DNA of 64,000 nt from Massilia agri (lineage in GTDB: Bacteria > Pseudomonadota > Gammaproteobacteria > Burkholderiales > Burkholderiaceae_D), in NCBI RefSeq assembly GCF_024753255.1, contig NZ_JANUHA010000005.1, positions 1 through 64,000 of the forward strand, given 5' to 3'. Under the pieces are notes generated by a model. The model worked only from the letters and a program-made list of their open reading frames with translations. It did no database searches and was not told the origin of the DNA. The translations under genes were made by a program, and so were the position numbers. Of the stretch, positions 1 to 9,691 are shown in pieces. Each line of letters opens with the position of its first letter. Within the stretch, counting starts at the first letter, position 1.

Positions 1-60
1 GTTCAGATCCGTATTGCGGATCTTCACTGGCGTCCATTCCCGCCTACCTTCGCGCAATGA

Positions 61-91
61 AAAAAGCCCGCTCTGTATCGAGCGGGCTTTC
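61..91 (-). terminator. Rho-independent terminator after the DUF1840 gene
   Basis: A 9-bp GC-rich stem (66-74 pairing with 81-89) around a 6-base loop is flanked by six A on the plus strand at 61-66. Read on the minus strand, the hairpin ends in a run of T, so it terminates transcription coming from the gene that stops at 124. The plus-strand side has only TTT, so termination of any plus-strand transcript would be weaker. Confidence 0.8.
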
Positions 92-123
92 TCTTCAGTC
101 TGCCAAGCAGGAATCGAATCGGA

Positions 124-465
124 TCAGACACCCCACAGCACGTCGGTCTTGTTATCACGCGCCGAGCGCAGCATTTCCAGCAGCGGGTAGGCACGCGTGG
201 AGAAGGTGACGACCTCGATCGGTTCGTGCTCGTTGTCTTCGGTCTCGCCATGGTGGGCCTGTACATCGCGTTCCACCTGTTCCGAGATCTGGTGCTTGCG
301 GCTTTCCTCGATTTCGCCCTCGAGCAGCGCGACGGCGCGCGGCGCTTCCTCGGCGGTGATGACGCCGCGTTCCAGATCCTTATGCAGCAGGTCGAGGATG
401 CGCTTGGCATGTTCCTGGTACATCAGGACCTCAGGATAGGATTTGCATTTGAAAGTGATCAGCAT
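124..465 (-). CDS. DUF1840 family protein
   Basis: A 113-residue acidic cytoplasmic protein starting MLITFKCKSYPEVLMY, the conserved N-terminus of the DUF1840 family. The middle (about residues 35-80) is rich in Glu, Arg and His and probably helical; the C-terminus ends in an LLEMLRSA segment. No enzyme motif, signal peptide or membrane segment is visible. The length fits the family. It is monocistronic, with its own terminator immediately downstream. Family recognition is from the overall sequence pattern; the function of DUF1840 is not known to me. Confidence 0.85.
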   Translation of the reverse strand: MLITFKCKSYPEVLMYQEHAKRILDLLHKDLERGVITAEEAPRAVALLEGEIEESRKHQISEQVERDVQAHHGETEDNEHEPIEVVTFSTRAYPLLEMLRSARDNKTDVLWGV

Positions 466-536
466 AGCTATTCCGTTCTTCTGTTAGTGATTAAACGATA
501 ACACGTCTTGAAAAACAGGTCACCCCGCGCACGCAC

Positions 537-2083
537 TTATGCGCCAGGCTGCCGCAGCAGCCACGCGAGAGCCAGGACCACCACGGTCGCCATCGCGGTC
601 AGCGCGACGCCGGCCAGATAGCCCTCCGTGCCGTTTCCACCAACGATCGAGCTCATGCAGAACCCCAGCCCGCCCCAGGCCAGGCTGTTCGCCCCCTCCA
701 GCAGGGAGGTCAGGGTGTCGCTCTTGCCGCGGCGCGTGTAGTCGCTGCGCATTGCGGGCTTGCCGCACCAGTGCACGATCACGGCCGCGGTACACGTCGC
801 GCCACTCACCGTGAAGCAGGCAAGCAACCCTGCAAGCGGTTCGCGTAGGACCAACCAGACCAGGGGAACGGAGGCGATTGCCAGCGCCGGCATGGCTCCC
901 GCCGCCAGCTTTGCGAGGCGGACCAGCCGTGAGGAGGCAGGCGCCATCGCCAGCAGGTCTGGCGCGTCTTCCGCCGACACGACGATCCACGCCAGCGACG
1001 CGGTCAGGGAGGAGCACAGCAGGGTGAGGCCGGCCGTGATGGCCGGATACCGGATGTCTCTCTCTCCGAACACGACCAGGAAGATCGGCAGCAGGTAGAT
1101 CAGCTGCAGCGCCACCTGCGAAATCAGGTGCGGATCACGCCGGATCAGGCGCCATTCCTTGCGCACCACGGTGTCGAAGAGGCCGGCGCCGAAGCGGTAG
1201 CGCACCCCGCGCGCCAGACGCGGCGTCACCCTGGAGGAAGACGCCACCTGTTGCAAGCCATGGACAAAGAAGCGGTGCGTCCGCGCCGCCGTGAGCGCAA
1301 ACGCCGCGCCGGCCAGCAGCACCAGGCCAAGGATCGGCATTGGTTCGCCCAGCAGCGCGCGGCCCGGCAGCCAGAGGGGACTGCCTGCGCCCAGCGCACC
1401 GCTGGAAGAGAAGGCGCGCGAGAATGCCTCCATCGCTTGCGCTTCGCGCGAGCCCGACAGGTAGTTGAAGAGCTGCGCCAGGATGAACAGCAGCGCCCCG
1501 GCCAGCGCACCGATGACCTGGGCGACCACGCGCGTGCGGCGCGCGCCGATGAGGCGCACGAGCGCCAGCGTCAGCAGCATCGCGGCGCAGGCAAGCACCG
1601 TCGCGCAGCCCAGCACCACCGGATACACCGCCAGCCAGCGCACATGCCCGAGCGCCGCGCCGGCATGTGCGAACGGAGTCAGGAAGAACAGGTAGAGGGC
1701 CGCAGTGCCCGCGACCACGACGCCGAGGCGCACGGTGAAGATGCTGCGCGAGGACAGGGGAGAGGACAGCAGCAGATCCAGGTCGCCGCGTTCGAACAAC
1801 ACCAGCACACTGGTGTGCAGGGCGCTCGAGAGCATGAAGGTCATACAGCCATACAGCAGCGCCGTCACCGCGACCAGCACCCGCGGATCGCTCGTGTCGA
1901 TGGCCCCCGTACGTCCGACGATGAAGAAAGCGATGCCGTGCAGGGCCAGCCACACCAGGCCGACCGTAGCCAGGCCCGCAGCGCCCGGGCGCCGCGCGGT
2001 GTTCGTTTTTCCCGGCGCCGCGTTATACCAGGCCAGCTTGAGCTCGTGACGCAGCAGCCAGCCGATGCTGCCGGGCGTGCCCA

Positions 2084-2087
<4 letters not shown>
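537..2087 (-). CDS. ABC transporter permease (ABC-2-like, multi-pass)
   Basis: A 516-residue membrane protein with many hydrophobic segments (for example around residues 40-60, 75-100 and 125-200, and a block of helices in the last 180 residues). It is the membrane partner of the ATPase just upstream: its ATG at 2087 overlaps the ATPase stop in an ATGA arrangement. The open frame continues far upstream, but the start at 2087 is chosen because of that overlap and because the Pro/Arg-rich upstream translation is antiparallel noise over the ATPase gene. The substrate cannot be told. Export of a lipid, peptide or drug is possible for this architecture, but that is inference. Confidence 0.85.
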
Positions 2088-2820
<733 letters not shown>

Positions 2821-2824
<4 letters not shown>

Positions 2825-3324
2825 TGTGGCGCGAAGGAAGAAAGGAACTGCCTGGTTTCTTCTAGCTTCATCGCGGTTGGTTTACCGACCACGATGACCT
2901 GGTAGACGCGCGTCCCTTTCGCCACGAAGCGCCCTACCAGCCGGACCGGTCCGCCGTTGCCCTTGCCGGTCGCGTCGACCTCCAGCGGCGCGCCCGGCGC
3001 CGGCGCGGCAGCCGTGTCGGCGGCGCCGATATTGCGCAGCAGGGCCTGGCGCATCGCCGGCAGGGTCGCCTGCGCCATGGCGGCATCCGGCGCCACCGCG
3101 GTGCCGACTGCGAAGGTATTGCCTTCGACCTCTGCCGCCGTCATCGTCATGTCGACGCGGATGCCGCCCAGGTCGACGCTGCGCGTGTGCGTGGACGGCT
3201 TGGCCGGGAACAGGACGCGGAACATGCCGTCGCTGCTGGTGTAGTCGCGCCAGTTATAGGTCGGCGAGCAGCCGCCCAGCAGGGCGGCGGCCAGGGATGC
3301 GAGAAACAGTTGTTTGATGTGCAT
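2821..3324 (-). CDS. Putative lipoprotein in an ABC transporter operon
   Basis: A 167-residue protein with a short basic N-terminus, a hydrophobic stretch and a lipobox LGGC (Cys about residue 19), so it should be lipidated and face the periplasm. The start MHIKQLF at 3324 is chosen because it places the signal peptide at the N-terminus; the open frame upstream is not protein-like. The mature part contains a pattern of a short beta-rich domain (YTSSDGMFRVLFPAKP) seen in small hypothetical proteins of this group. It is the first gene of the operon with the ABC ATPase and permease. It may be a periplasmic accessory of the transporter, but this is context only. Confidence 0.75.
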
Positions 3325-3370
3325 GCCCCGATGGTAGCAGGCAGCACTTCGTCCGTACACCGTTCGCGTT

Positions 3371-4891
3371 TCACTGCTCGCGCAGCGCGCGCCGGTACTG
3401 GATCGCTTCCGCGATGTGACCGGCCGCGACGTGCTCCGCGCCGGCGAGGTCGGCGATGGTGCACGCCACCTTGAGCACGCGGTGGTAGGCGCGCGCCGAC
3501 CAGTGCAGTTGCTGCATGGCCGCGCGCAGCAGCCGTTCGCCGGTAGCGTCTGGCCGGCAATGGCGGTCGATGTCGCGTGGCGCCAGCTGCTGGTTGGGCT
3601 TGCCCTGGCGCGCGAGCTGGATCGCATGCGCGCGCGCGACACGCTCTGCGACCTGGCGGCTCGCCTCACCGTCGGCCTGGGCGCCGATGCTCTCGGCCGG
3701 CATGGCGGCCACCGCCAGCTGGATGTCGATGCGGTCGAGCAGGGGACCGGAGACGCGGTCCTGGTAGCGCTGCGCCGCCTCCGGCGTGCAGCGGCATTTG
3801 CCGGACGCGTGCCCGAGCCAGCCGCAGGGGCAGGGATTCATCGCGGCGATTAGCTGGAAGCGGGCCGGGAAATCGGCCTGGTGCGCGGCGCGCGAAATCG
3901 TGATGTGGCCGGACTCGAGCGGCTCGCGCAGCACCTCGAGCACGCGCCGGTCGAATTCCGGCAGCTCGTCCAGGAACAGCACGCCGTGGTGCGCCAGCGA
4001 GACTTCGCCGGGCCGCGGCAGGTTGCCGCCGCCGACCAGGGCCACCCCGGAACTCGTATGGTGCGGACTACGGAAGGGCCGGCGGCGCCAGCGCTCCGGC
4101 GTAAATGTGCCAGCGATCGATTGCACCGCGGCCGACTCCAGCGCCTCGTCCTCGCTCATCGGCGGCAGCAGGCCGGGAAAGCGCGAGGCCAGCATGCTCT
4201 TGCCCGCGCCGGGAGGCCCGATGAGCAGCACCGAATGCGTACCCGCCGCCGCCACCTCGAGGGCACGCTTGGCCGTCTGCTGCCCTTTGACGTCGGCGAA
4301 ATCCGGGTAGTCGGAAGGGAGAATGGACGCGCTGCCCTGGTGGCGGGCCAGGCGCGCGTTCTCGGCCCCGTGGGCGAAGTGGGCGCACACCTCGAGCAGG
4401 GTGCGCGCCGGATAGATGGCGGCGTCGCTCACCAGCGCGGCCTCATCCGCGTTCGCGAGCGGCAGGATGAAGGCGCGGCTTCGGCCGCCATCGCTGTGTT
4501 GGTGCATGGCGAAGGTCATGGCCAGGGCGCCGCGGATGGGCCGCAATTCGCCCGAGAGCGAGAGCTCGCCTGCGAACTCGTAGCGCGCCAGCCCTTCGGA
4601 AGGAATCATCTGCGCAGCCGCCAGGATTCCGAGCGCGATCGGCAGGTCGAAACGGCCGGATTCCTTCGGCAGGTCGGCCGGCGCCAGGTTGACGGTGATG
4701 CGGCGCGGCGGGATGGTGAAGCCGGAGTTCTGCAGGGCCGCGCGCACGCGGTCCTTCGCTTCGCGCACTTCGGCGTCGGGCAGGCCGACGATGGTGAAGG
4801 CGGGCAGCCCGTTGGCCAGGTGGACTTCGACATTGACGGCGGGCGCCGCCATGCCGGCCAGGGCGCGGCTTCTCAGAACAGCCAGGCTCAT
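3371..4891 (-). CDS. comM: YifB/ComM family Mg-chelatase-like AAA+ ATPase
   Basis: A 506-residue protein. Residues 1-165 form the S5-like ChlI-type N-domain (MSLAVLRSRALAGM, VNVEVHLANGLP), followed by the AAA+ Mg-chelatase core with Walker A GPPGAGKSML and Walker B LFLDELPEF. It ends in the C-terminal Mg-chelatase helical domain (YHRVLKVACTIADLAG). Members of this family act as hexameric helicases promoting branch migration during natural transformation (known for ComM). The ATG at 4891 is preceded by an AAAGG motif about 6 bases upstream and gives the conserved N-terminus. It is transcribed separately from the lipoprotein operon, 46 bases downstream, although read-through is possible. Confidence 0.93.
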   Translation of the reverse strand: MSLAVLRSRALAGMAAPAVNVEVHLANGLPAFTIVGLPDAEVREAKDRVRAALQNSGFTIPPRRITVNLAPADLPKESGRFDLPIALGILAAAQMIPSEGLARYEFAGELSLSGELRPIRGALAMTFAMHQHSDGGRSRAFILPLANADEAALVSDAAIYPARTLLEVCAHFAHGAENARLARHQGSASILPSDYPDFADVKGQQTAKRALEVAAAGTHSVLLIGPPGAGKSMLASRFPGLLPPMSEDEALESAAVQSIAGTFTPERWRRRPFRSPHHTSSGVALVGGGNLPRPGEVSLAHHGVLFLDELPEFDRRVLEVLREPLESGHITISRAAHQADFPARFQLIAAMNPCPCGWLGHASGKCRCTPEAAQRYQDRVSGPLLDRIDIQLAVAAMPAESIGAQADGEASRQVAERVARAHAIQLARQGKPNQQLAPRDIDRHCRPDATGERLLRAAMQQLHWSARAYHRVLKVACTIADLAGAEHVAAGHIAEAIQYRRALREQ

Positions 4892-5136
4892 CTTATACCT
4901 TTCGCATCGTGCGAGAACGCCACATCTTAGGGCGGCTGGGCTGTCGTCGCTTGAGAGCGGACAGGCGAGCGCGTTATGCCAAAGGCAATGCGTCAGCTTG
5001 CGGCCTGGACGAAGCACCGCATGCGAACGCGGTGGCCCGCCTGCCGGCTTTTCCCAGACGCAACGACGGGAGTATCATCCAGGTCGGGCGCAAGACGTAT
5101 GCGCGATGGTTTGATTCGCCGGGGGAGAGGACCCGC

Positions 5137-5877
5137 ATGCCAATTCAATACTTGTCAGGCCTGACCGCCAAGCCGCGCACGGGGCAAGCGGATTTGCACA
5201 TTGGAATTATCCTGACGATGGTGGCCGGTGCGCTCAACGCCGGCGGTTTCCTCGCAGTCGGCCAGTACACATCGCACATGACAGGGATTGTTTCTACATT
5301 CGCTGATCAGCTGGCGCTGCGGAATTTCGCTCTCGCGGGCATCGCTGCGATCTCCTGGATCGCATTCGTCGCGGGGGCGGCCACGACCGCCCTGATGGTG
5401 AACTACTTGCGTCGTACCAGCGTGCGCAACCCATATGCTGTGCCGCTGCTGCTCGAGGCTGCCCTGATTTTGCTGTTCGGCGCGTTTGGGGACATGCTCG
5501 GGAAGCGTGAACCGGTGGATGTGTCCCTGGCCGTGATCGCGCTGTGTTTCACCATGGGCCTGCAAAACGCACTGATTACCAAGATTTCGCGGGCGGAAAT
5601 TCGTACGACCCATTTGACCGGCTTGACGACCGACTTGGGTATCGAAATAGGAAAACTGTTGTATTGGAATGGCAGCCGTCCAGGTGACAGACGTGTTCCG
5701 GTGAAGGCCAACCGGAACAAGCTGCGTATTCATACGACGCTGATCGGATCGTTCCTGGTCGGCGCCATCGCGGGGGCGCTCGGATTCAGTTATGCAGGCT
5801 TCATTTCCACAGTTCCCCTCTCGCTGGCATTGGCTGCCATAGCGATCGCGCCGGCCTTCGGCGGCAGGCGCGCTTGA
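5137..5877 (+). CDS. DUF1275 (YoaK-like) membrane protein
   Basis: A 246-residue inner-membrane protein with about six hydrophobic segments (near residues 20-40, 60-80, 95-115, 125-145, 195-215 and 220-240). Family hallmarks are GALNAGGFLAVGQYTSHMTG and the FTMGLQNALITKISRAEIRTTHLTG region, split over residues 20-45 and 144-170. The start at 5137 is supported by a purine-rich GGGGGAGAGG about 7 bases upstream. The 245-base gap from comM (divergent) carries no other gene and should hold both promoters. The function of this family is not established; transport is often assumed. Confidence 0.88.
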   Translation: MPIQYLSGLTAKPRTGQADLHIGIILTMVAGALNAGGFLAVGQYTSHMTGIVSTFADQLALRNFALAGIAAISWIAFVAGAATTALMVNYLRRTSVRNPYAVPLLLEAALILLFGAFGDMLGKREPVDVSLAVIALCFTMGLQNALITKISRAEIRTTHLTGLTTDLGIEIGKLLYWNGSRPGDRRVPVKANRNKLRIHTTLIGSFLVGAIAGALGFSYAGFISTVPLSLALAAIAIAPAFGGRRA

Positions 5878-5953
5878 GTTCCGTCGCCGCTGAGGAGCTC
5901 GCTTCTTGCTCCGCATGCATCGCGGGCAGGCCCCGGGGCAGCGGGGCAGGGCA

Positions 5954-6466
5954 TCAAACGTCGCGCAAGGTGACGATCGGCATCGTCAACGCGCGCTTGT
6001 CCTTGAAGAAGGCGATATCGAACAGGGCTGCGGCGCCGACCACCTCCTTGCCGAGCTGGCGCAACAGGCTTGCGGCCGCTTCGATGGTGCCGCCGGTGGC
6101 GAGTACGTCGTCGACGATCAAGACGCGCTGGCCCTTGATGCGCTCGGGCTGGATCTCGATGGTCGCGCTGCCATATTCACGCTTGTAGTCGATGCTGATC
6201 GATTTGCCGGGCAATTTCCCGGCTTTACGTGCCATGGCGAAGCCGACCTTGTGCTCCAAGGCCAGGGCGCCGGCAATCATGAATCCGCGCGCGTCCATGG
6301 CCAGGATGAAGTCGAAGTGCAATTCATCGGTCTTCGCGTGCAGGGTGTCGACGGCAAGGCGCCAATGCTCGGGGTTGTCGAAAATGCAGCCGACGTCGAT
6401 GAAATTGACGCCCGGTTCCGGATAGTCCTGGAAGAACTCCAGGGGAACGCTGTTGAAATCGTTCAT
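5954..6466 (-). CDS. apt: Adenine phosphoribosyltransferase
   Basis: A 170-residue cytoplasmic enzyme that converts adenine and PRPP to AMP (purine salvage). The type I PRTase PRPP-binding motif VLIVDDVLATGGT is clear at about residues 115-127. The hood region YPEPGVNFIDVG and the loop ARKAGKLPG are characteristic of Apt. The start at 6466 (MNDFNSVPLEF) gives the normal family length; the 21-residue upstream extension is rejected as non-conserved. It is convergent with the DUF1275 gene, ending 76 bases from it, with no obvious T-rich terminator between them. Confidence 0.95.
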   Translation of the reverse strand: MNDFNSVPLEFFQDYPEPGVNFIDVGCIFDNPEHWRLAVDTLHAKTDELHFDFILAMDARGFMIAGALALEHKVGFAMARKAGKLPGKSISIDYKREYGSATIEIQPERIKGQRVLIVDDVLATGGTIEAAASLLRQLGKEVVGAAALFDIAFFKDKRALTMPIVTLRDV

Positions 6467-6693
6467 GTGCAGTAAAGTGGATGGTGAAGCGAATGGAGAG
6501 GGAAGGGCGATTATCGCCGGTCTGCGCAAAGGCTGCGCGATCTTGCTGCGAGATTTGGAGACTTTTCCAAGGGCATCGCCGTGCTAGGCTGTCCTTTTCC
6601 GCCGGAGGATGTCGTGGACCAGAACGACCGCGAGATCGTCCGGCGCGACGCCGGCAGCCTCTGCGCCTGATTCATCCAACCGAAAGCACTCAA

Positions 6694-7101
6694 TTGAATA
6701 TCGACATATCGCTCGCGGACAGCATCGACCAGGACGAGGTGCTCCACCTGTACCGCGCCAACGGCTGGTCCTCGAGCGAGAAGCCGGTGCAGCTCATGGC
6801 GGCGCTGCGCAATTCGCACGCGCTGGTGACGGCCCGCATCGACAGGCAACTGGTCGGACTGGGCAACGCCATTTCGGACGGCCACCTTGTCGTCTACTTC
6901 CCCCACATGCTGGTCGACCCGGCGCACCAGGGCAAGGGCGTGGGCCGCCTGATGATGCGGTCCATGCTCGAAAAATATGCCGGCTTTCACCAGATGATGC
7001 TGACCGCCGACGGCGGGGCCATCGACTTCTACAAGGCGCTCGGTTTCGAGCGGGCCGGCAGGACCGAGCCGATGTGGATCTACGGCGGCAGCGAACACTG
7101 A
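6694..7101 (+). CDS. GNAT family N-acetyltransferase
   Basis: A protein of about 135 residues with the acetyl-CoA binding motif A of the GNAT fold, VDPAHQGKGVGRLMM, about residues 70-84. The usual C-terminal segment IDFYKALGFERAG also matches the fold. The start is uncertain. I place it at the TTG of 6694 because the fold begins there (NIDISLADSI); no ATG lies at a suitable place and the Shine-Dalgarno sequence is poor. An upstream CTG or GTG cannot be excluded. The substrate is unknown. It is divergent from apt and convergent with the SDR gene at 7135. Confidence 0.75.
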   Translation: MNIDISLADSIDQDEVLHLYRANGWSSSEKPVQLMAALRNSHALVTARIDRQLVGLGNAISDGHLVVYFPHMLVDPAHQGKGVGRLMMRSMLEKYAGFHQMMLTADGGAIDFYKALGFERAGRTEPMWIYGGSEH

Positions 7102-7134
7102 GCCGGTCCGGGCCGGCCCGGTCCTGTCCGAAGC

Positions 7135-7896
7135 TCAGCCCACCGGAATCGGATTGGCGGCGATCGCTTCGTTGAAGCCGTTGACGAGTGCGTGCTCGTT
7201 CGCGCCCGGATTGTCGCGCAGCGGCTTGACGACATCCACCAGCACTTCCTCGGCATCCGTGGCCAGGGCCGCCATGGTCTGCTCGATGAAGGCGTCCAGC
7301 GGCATGGCGCGCGGGTCGTCACCCTTGTAGATCAGGTCCGTGTTGACCCAGGGCGGAGCAATCTCCTGGACGCGCACGCTGGTATGGCGCAGGGCGAAGC
7401 GCTGCGACAGCGTGTACGAGTGCAGGCCGGCCTTGAGCGCCGAGTACACGGCATTGGTGGCGAGCGGAACGAAGGCCAGCACCGAGCTGTTGTTGACGAC
7501 GTGGGCGCGCGGCTGCTTCTTGAGGTGTTCGATGAGGGCCGCCGTCATGCGGATCGGGCCGAGCAGGTTGGTGTTGACCGAGTTCAGCATGGTTTCCTCG
7601 TCGATGGCGCCGGCCGCGTCGTCGAAGGGCATGATGCCGGCGTTGTTGACCAGGACGTTCAGGTCCGGGTATTCGCGTGTCAGGTGTTCTGCGGCGGCGC
7701 GGATGCTGTCCGGGCTGGTGATGTCCAGCTCGACCCAGCGCATGCCGGGGTTCAGCGCCGTGACTTCTTCCAGCAGGGCTTTGCGGCGGCCGCTGATGAT
7801 GACGCGGTTGCCCAGCTTGTGGAAGGCTTCGGCGAGTGCGCGGCCGATGCCCGAGGTGCCGCCGGTGATGAAGATGGTGTTGTCGGTGAGTTGCAT
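7135..7896 (-). CDS. SDR family oxidoreductase (DltE-like)
   Basis: A 253-residue short-chain dehydrogenase. It has the Rossmann glycine motif TGGTSGIGRAL (about residues 11-21), NNAG at about 86-89, the catalytic Ser in NSSVLAF and the YSALKAG active-site Tyr-Lys pair. The sequence resembles the DltE-type, NAD(P)-dependent subgroup of unknown substrate. It is divergent from a GlxA-type regulator gene across 149 bases, an arrangement often found for a regulator and its target. A -10-like GATAAT lies on the minus strand at 7952-7947, with a half-site of the inverted repeat at the -35 position. Confidence 0.9.
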   Translation of the reverse strand: MQLTDNTIFITGGTSGIGRALAEAFHKLGNRVIISGRRKALLEEVTALNPGMRWVELDITSPDSIRAAAEHLTREYPDLNVLVNNAGIMPFDDAAGAIDEETMLNSVNTNLLGPIRMTAALIEHLKKQPRAHVVNNSSVLAFVPLATNAVYSALKAGLHSYTLSQRFALRHTSVRVQEIAPPWVNTDLIYKGDDPRAMPLDAFIEQTMAALATDAEEVLVDVVKPLRDNPGANEHALVNGFNEAIAANPIPVG

Positions 7897-7946
7897 GGTG
7901 TGCTCCTTCTGCTTGTCGTTGAGGGGTTTGTTGGTGCCGCAGAAGA

Positions 7947-7975
7947 ATTATCGGTCCGGCGCCTGAAGTCCGAAA
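7947..7975 (-). promoter_or_regulatory. Predicted promoter of the SDR gene
   Basis: On the minus strand a -10 hexamer GATAAT (7952-7947) is preceded after 17 bases by TTTCGG (7975-7970), a weak -35. That weak -35 is itself one arm of the perfect inverted repeat at 7968-8000. A poor -35 overlapped by a regulator site is what an activator-dependent promoter would look like. This is inference from sequence only. Confidence 0.4.
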
Positions 7976-8000
7976 TGACATGATTCCCTCAGTTTCGGAC
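7968..8000. promoter_or_regulatory. Perfect inverted repeat, candidate operator for the GlxA-type regulator
   Basis: GTCCGAAA at 7968-7975 and its exact complement TTTCGGAC at 7993-8000 are separated by 17 bases, so the arms are about 25 bases centre to centre. The repeat lies between the divergent SDR and regulator genes. A TACAAT -10 box for the regulator is at 8009-8014, just downstream of the right arm. Confidence 0.5.
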
Positions 8001-8045
8001 AAGCTGTGTACAATCGTGCCATCACCCACCCGACCGGATCGCACC

Positions 8046-9017
8046 ATGTCCAAGCGCATCGCCCTCGTCGTCTTCCCCGGTTTCCAGATCCTCGACTTTG
8101 CGGCCCTGACCGCCTTCGAGCTCGCCAACCAGGTGCATGGCAGCGGCTACTACAGCCTCGAGACCATCTCGCACAGCGGCGGCACCGTGCGCAGCTCGGC
8201 CGGCGTGCCCGTCGAGACCCAGCCTTTCGGCCGGCGCGCCTTCGACACGCTGCTCATCGCCGGCCCGCTGGTCGTCACGCCGGCCGAACCGGCGCTGCTG
8301 GCGGCGCTGCGCCGCGCCAGCCCGCGTGCGCGGCGCACGGCCTGCCTGTGCACCGGGGCCTTCATCGCGGCGCAGGCCGGCCTGTTGTCGGGGCGCCGCG
8401 TCACCACCCACTGGGCGCTCGGGCATGAACTCAGGCAGCAGTACCCCGACGTGCTGCTCGACGACGACAAGATCTTCGTGAACGACGGCCCGCTCTGGAC
8501 CTCGGCCGGCATGACGGCCTGCATCGACCTGGCCATCGGCCTGGTGGAGGCCGACCTCGGACCCGACGTCGCCAAGGCGGTGGCGCGCAAGATGGTGGTC
8601 TACCACCGCCGTACCGGCGGGCAGTCGCAGTTTTCCTCGCTGGCCGAAATGGATGGCGGCTCCGACCGTATCCGGGTGGCGCTGCGCTACGCGAAGGAGA
8701 ACCTGCACACGCCGCTCTCGGTCGAGCAGCTGGCAGAACACGTCAACTGGAGCCCGCGCCACTTCAGCCGGGCTTTTCGCGAGCAGACCGGCCATTCGCC
8801 GGCCAAGGCCGTCGAAAAGCTGCGCCTGGAAGCGGCGCGCTCGCTGCTGGAAGACGGGCGCGCCTCGATCGGCCGCATCGCGGCGCAGACCGGCTTCGGC
8901 GACGAGGAGAGGATGCGGCGGGCCTTTGTCCGCACCCTGGGCAAGCCGCCCCAGGCCGTGCTGCGTGAGGCGCGCCAGCGCACGGGCTACGACGTGCCCG
9001 AGTTCGGGGCCGCCTGA
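8046..9017 (+). CDS. GlxA family transcriptional regulator (DJ-1/PfpI + AraC HTH)
   Basis: A 323-residue two-domain regulator. Residues 1-190 form a DJ-1/PfpI amidotransferase-like sensor domain (VVFPGFQILDFAAL; CLCTGAFIAAQAG with the nucleophile-elbow Cys). Residues about 215-315 are an AraC/XylS double helix-turn-helix (LAEHVNWSPRHFSRAFREQTG and IAAQTGFGDEERMRRAF). Members sense small metabolites and activate nearby genes. The start MSKRIALVVFPG at 8046 is chosen over an upstream ATG at 7980 because it gives the normal N-terminus and because the TACAAT at 8009-8014 lies upstream of it. It is divergent from the SDR gene, a likely target. Confidence 0.92.
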   Translation: MSKRIALVVFPGFQILDFAALTAFELANQVHGSGYYSLETISHSGGTVRSSAGVPVETQPFGRRAFDTLLIAGPLVVTPAEPALLAALRRASPRARRTACLCTGAFIAAQAGLLSGRRVTTHWALGHELRQQYPDVLLDDDKIFVNDGPLWTSAGMTACIDLAIGLVEADLGPDVAKAVARKMVVYHRRTGGQSQFSSLAEMDGGSDRIRVALRYAKENLHTPLSVEQLAEHVNWSPRHFSRAFREQTGHSPAKAVEKLRLEAARSLLEDGRASIGRIAAQTGFGDEERMRRAFVRTLGKPPQAVLREARQRTGYDVPEFGAA

Positions 9018-9125
9018 AGCGCGTATCAATCACCGTGTAACGCACTGTGTCCGTATGCGTCGCGCATTGCGGCGTGCATTTTCCGGGTATAGGATGACCT
9101 CACATCCATTCATTGCGGGGGCGTC

Positions 9126-9677
9126 ATGAAGAAACTGGTGGGCATTTTGGTGTTGGCGGCGGCAGGCGGCGCGGGTGCGGCCGAACAGGCGGCGCCAAGC
9201 GCCCCAGGCGGATACTGGACCGAAACCTACGCCGGGCCGACCCTCAACGCCCTGCGCTGCGTGGCGCCGCAGGTGCCCGTGATATCGCAGTTCAACCAGC
9301 GCATCCGCACCGTCACCAGGGCCGTCCGGCAATGGCAGAACTGCCACCGCGGCGTGCTGGCCGCGCTCGCCCCGAGCCGGGCTGCCGAACACATTCCAGC
9401 GGAGGCGCTGGCGGCGATGACGCCGCTCGAGCGCGAAGCGGCGACGCGCCACGTGGCGGCAGTCCATGCGCAGCTGGCCGAGGCCATCGGGCGCGAGGCG
9501 GTCCCGGTCATCGCGCGCCACGACGCATGGCGCGATGCGACGCTGGCCTATGTCGCCGGCCAGAACAGCGTGTCGCCGGGCGCCCGCGCCGTGGCATGGA
9601 CCGAACGGTTTGTCAGCAACGAGAGGGAGTCCGAGTCGCTGCAGCGCCAGGTTGCGGCAGGCCTGCCGGTGCGCTAG
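9126..9677 (+). CDS. Hypothetical secreted protein
   Basis: A 183-residue protein with a typical Sec signal peptide (MKKLVGILVLAAAGGAGAAE, cleavage near residue 19). The mature part is mostly helical and rich in Ala, Arg and Glu. It has two Cys (in LRCVAP and QNCHRG) that could form a disulfide in the periplasm. I recognise no family. A possible promoter is TTGCGG (9067-9072), 17 bases, TAGGAT (9090-9095). A short GGGGG precedes the ATG. It ends 14 bases before the 3' end of the convergent nrdJ gene. Confidence 0.7.
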   Translation: MKKLVGILVLAAAGGAGAAEQAAPSAPGGYWTETYAGPTLNALRCVAPQVPVISQFNQRIRTVTRAVRQWQNCHRGVLAALAPSRAAEHIPAEALAAMTPLEREAATRHVAAVHAQLAEAIGREAVPVIARHDAWRDATLAYVAGQNSVSPGARAVAWTERFVSNERESESLQRQVAAGLPVR

Positions 9678-9691
9678 CCAGGCCGCGGCGC

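Noticed and set aside
100..125. A tRNA-like T-loop and acceptor fragment on the minus strand (GATTCGATTCC) after the DUF1840 gene
   Set aside because: No D-arm, anticodon arm or 5' acceptor strand can be formed nearby; it is too short to call even a tRNA fragment.
4892..4897. TATAAG on the minus strand just before the comM start as a promoter
   Set aside because: A transcript from it would begin inside the comM coding region, so it cannot serve the start chosen; it is probably part of the ribosome-site spacing.
6604..6669. A short frame beginning with GTG near 6613 (about 18 codons) between apt and the GNAT gene
   Set aside because: It is very short and has no recognised family; a GGAGG sits before it but could be chance.
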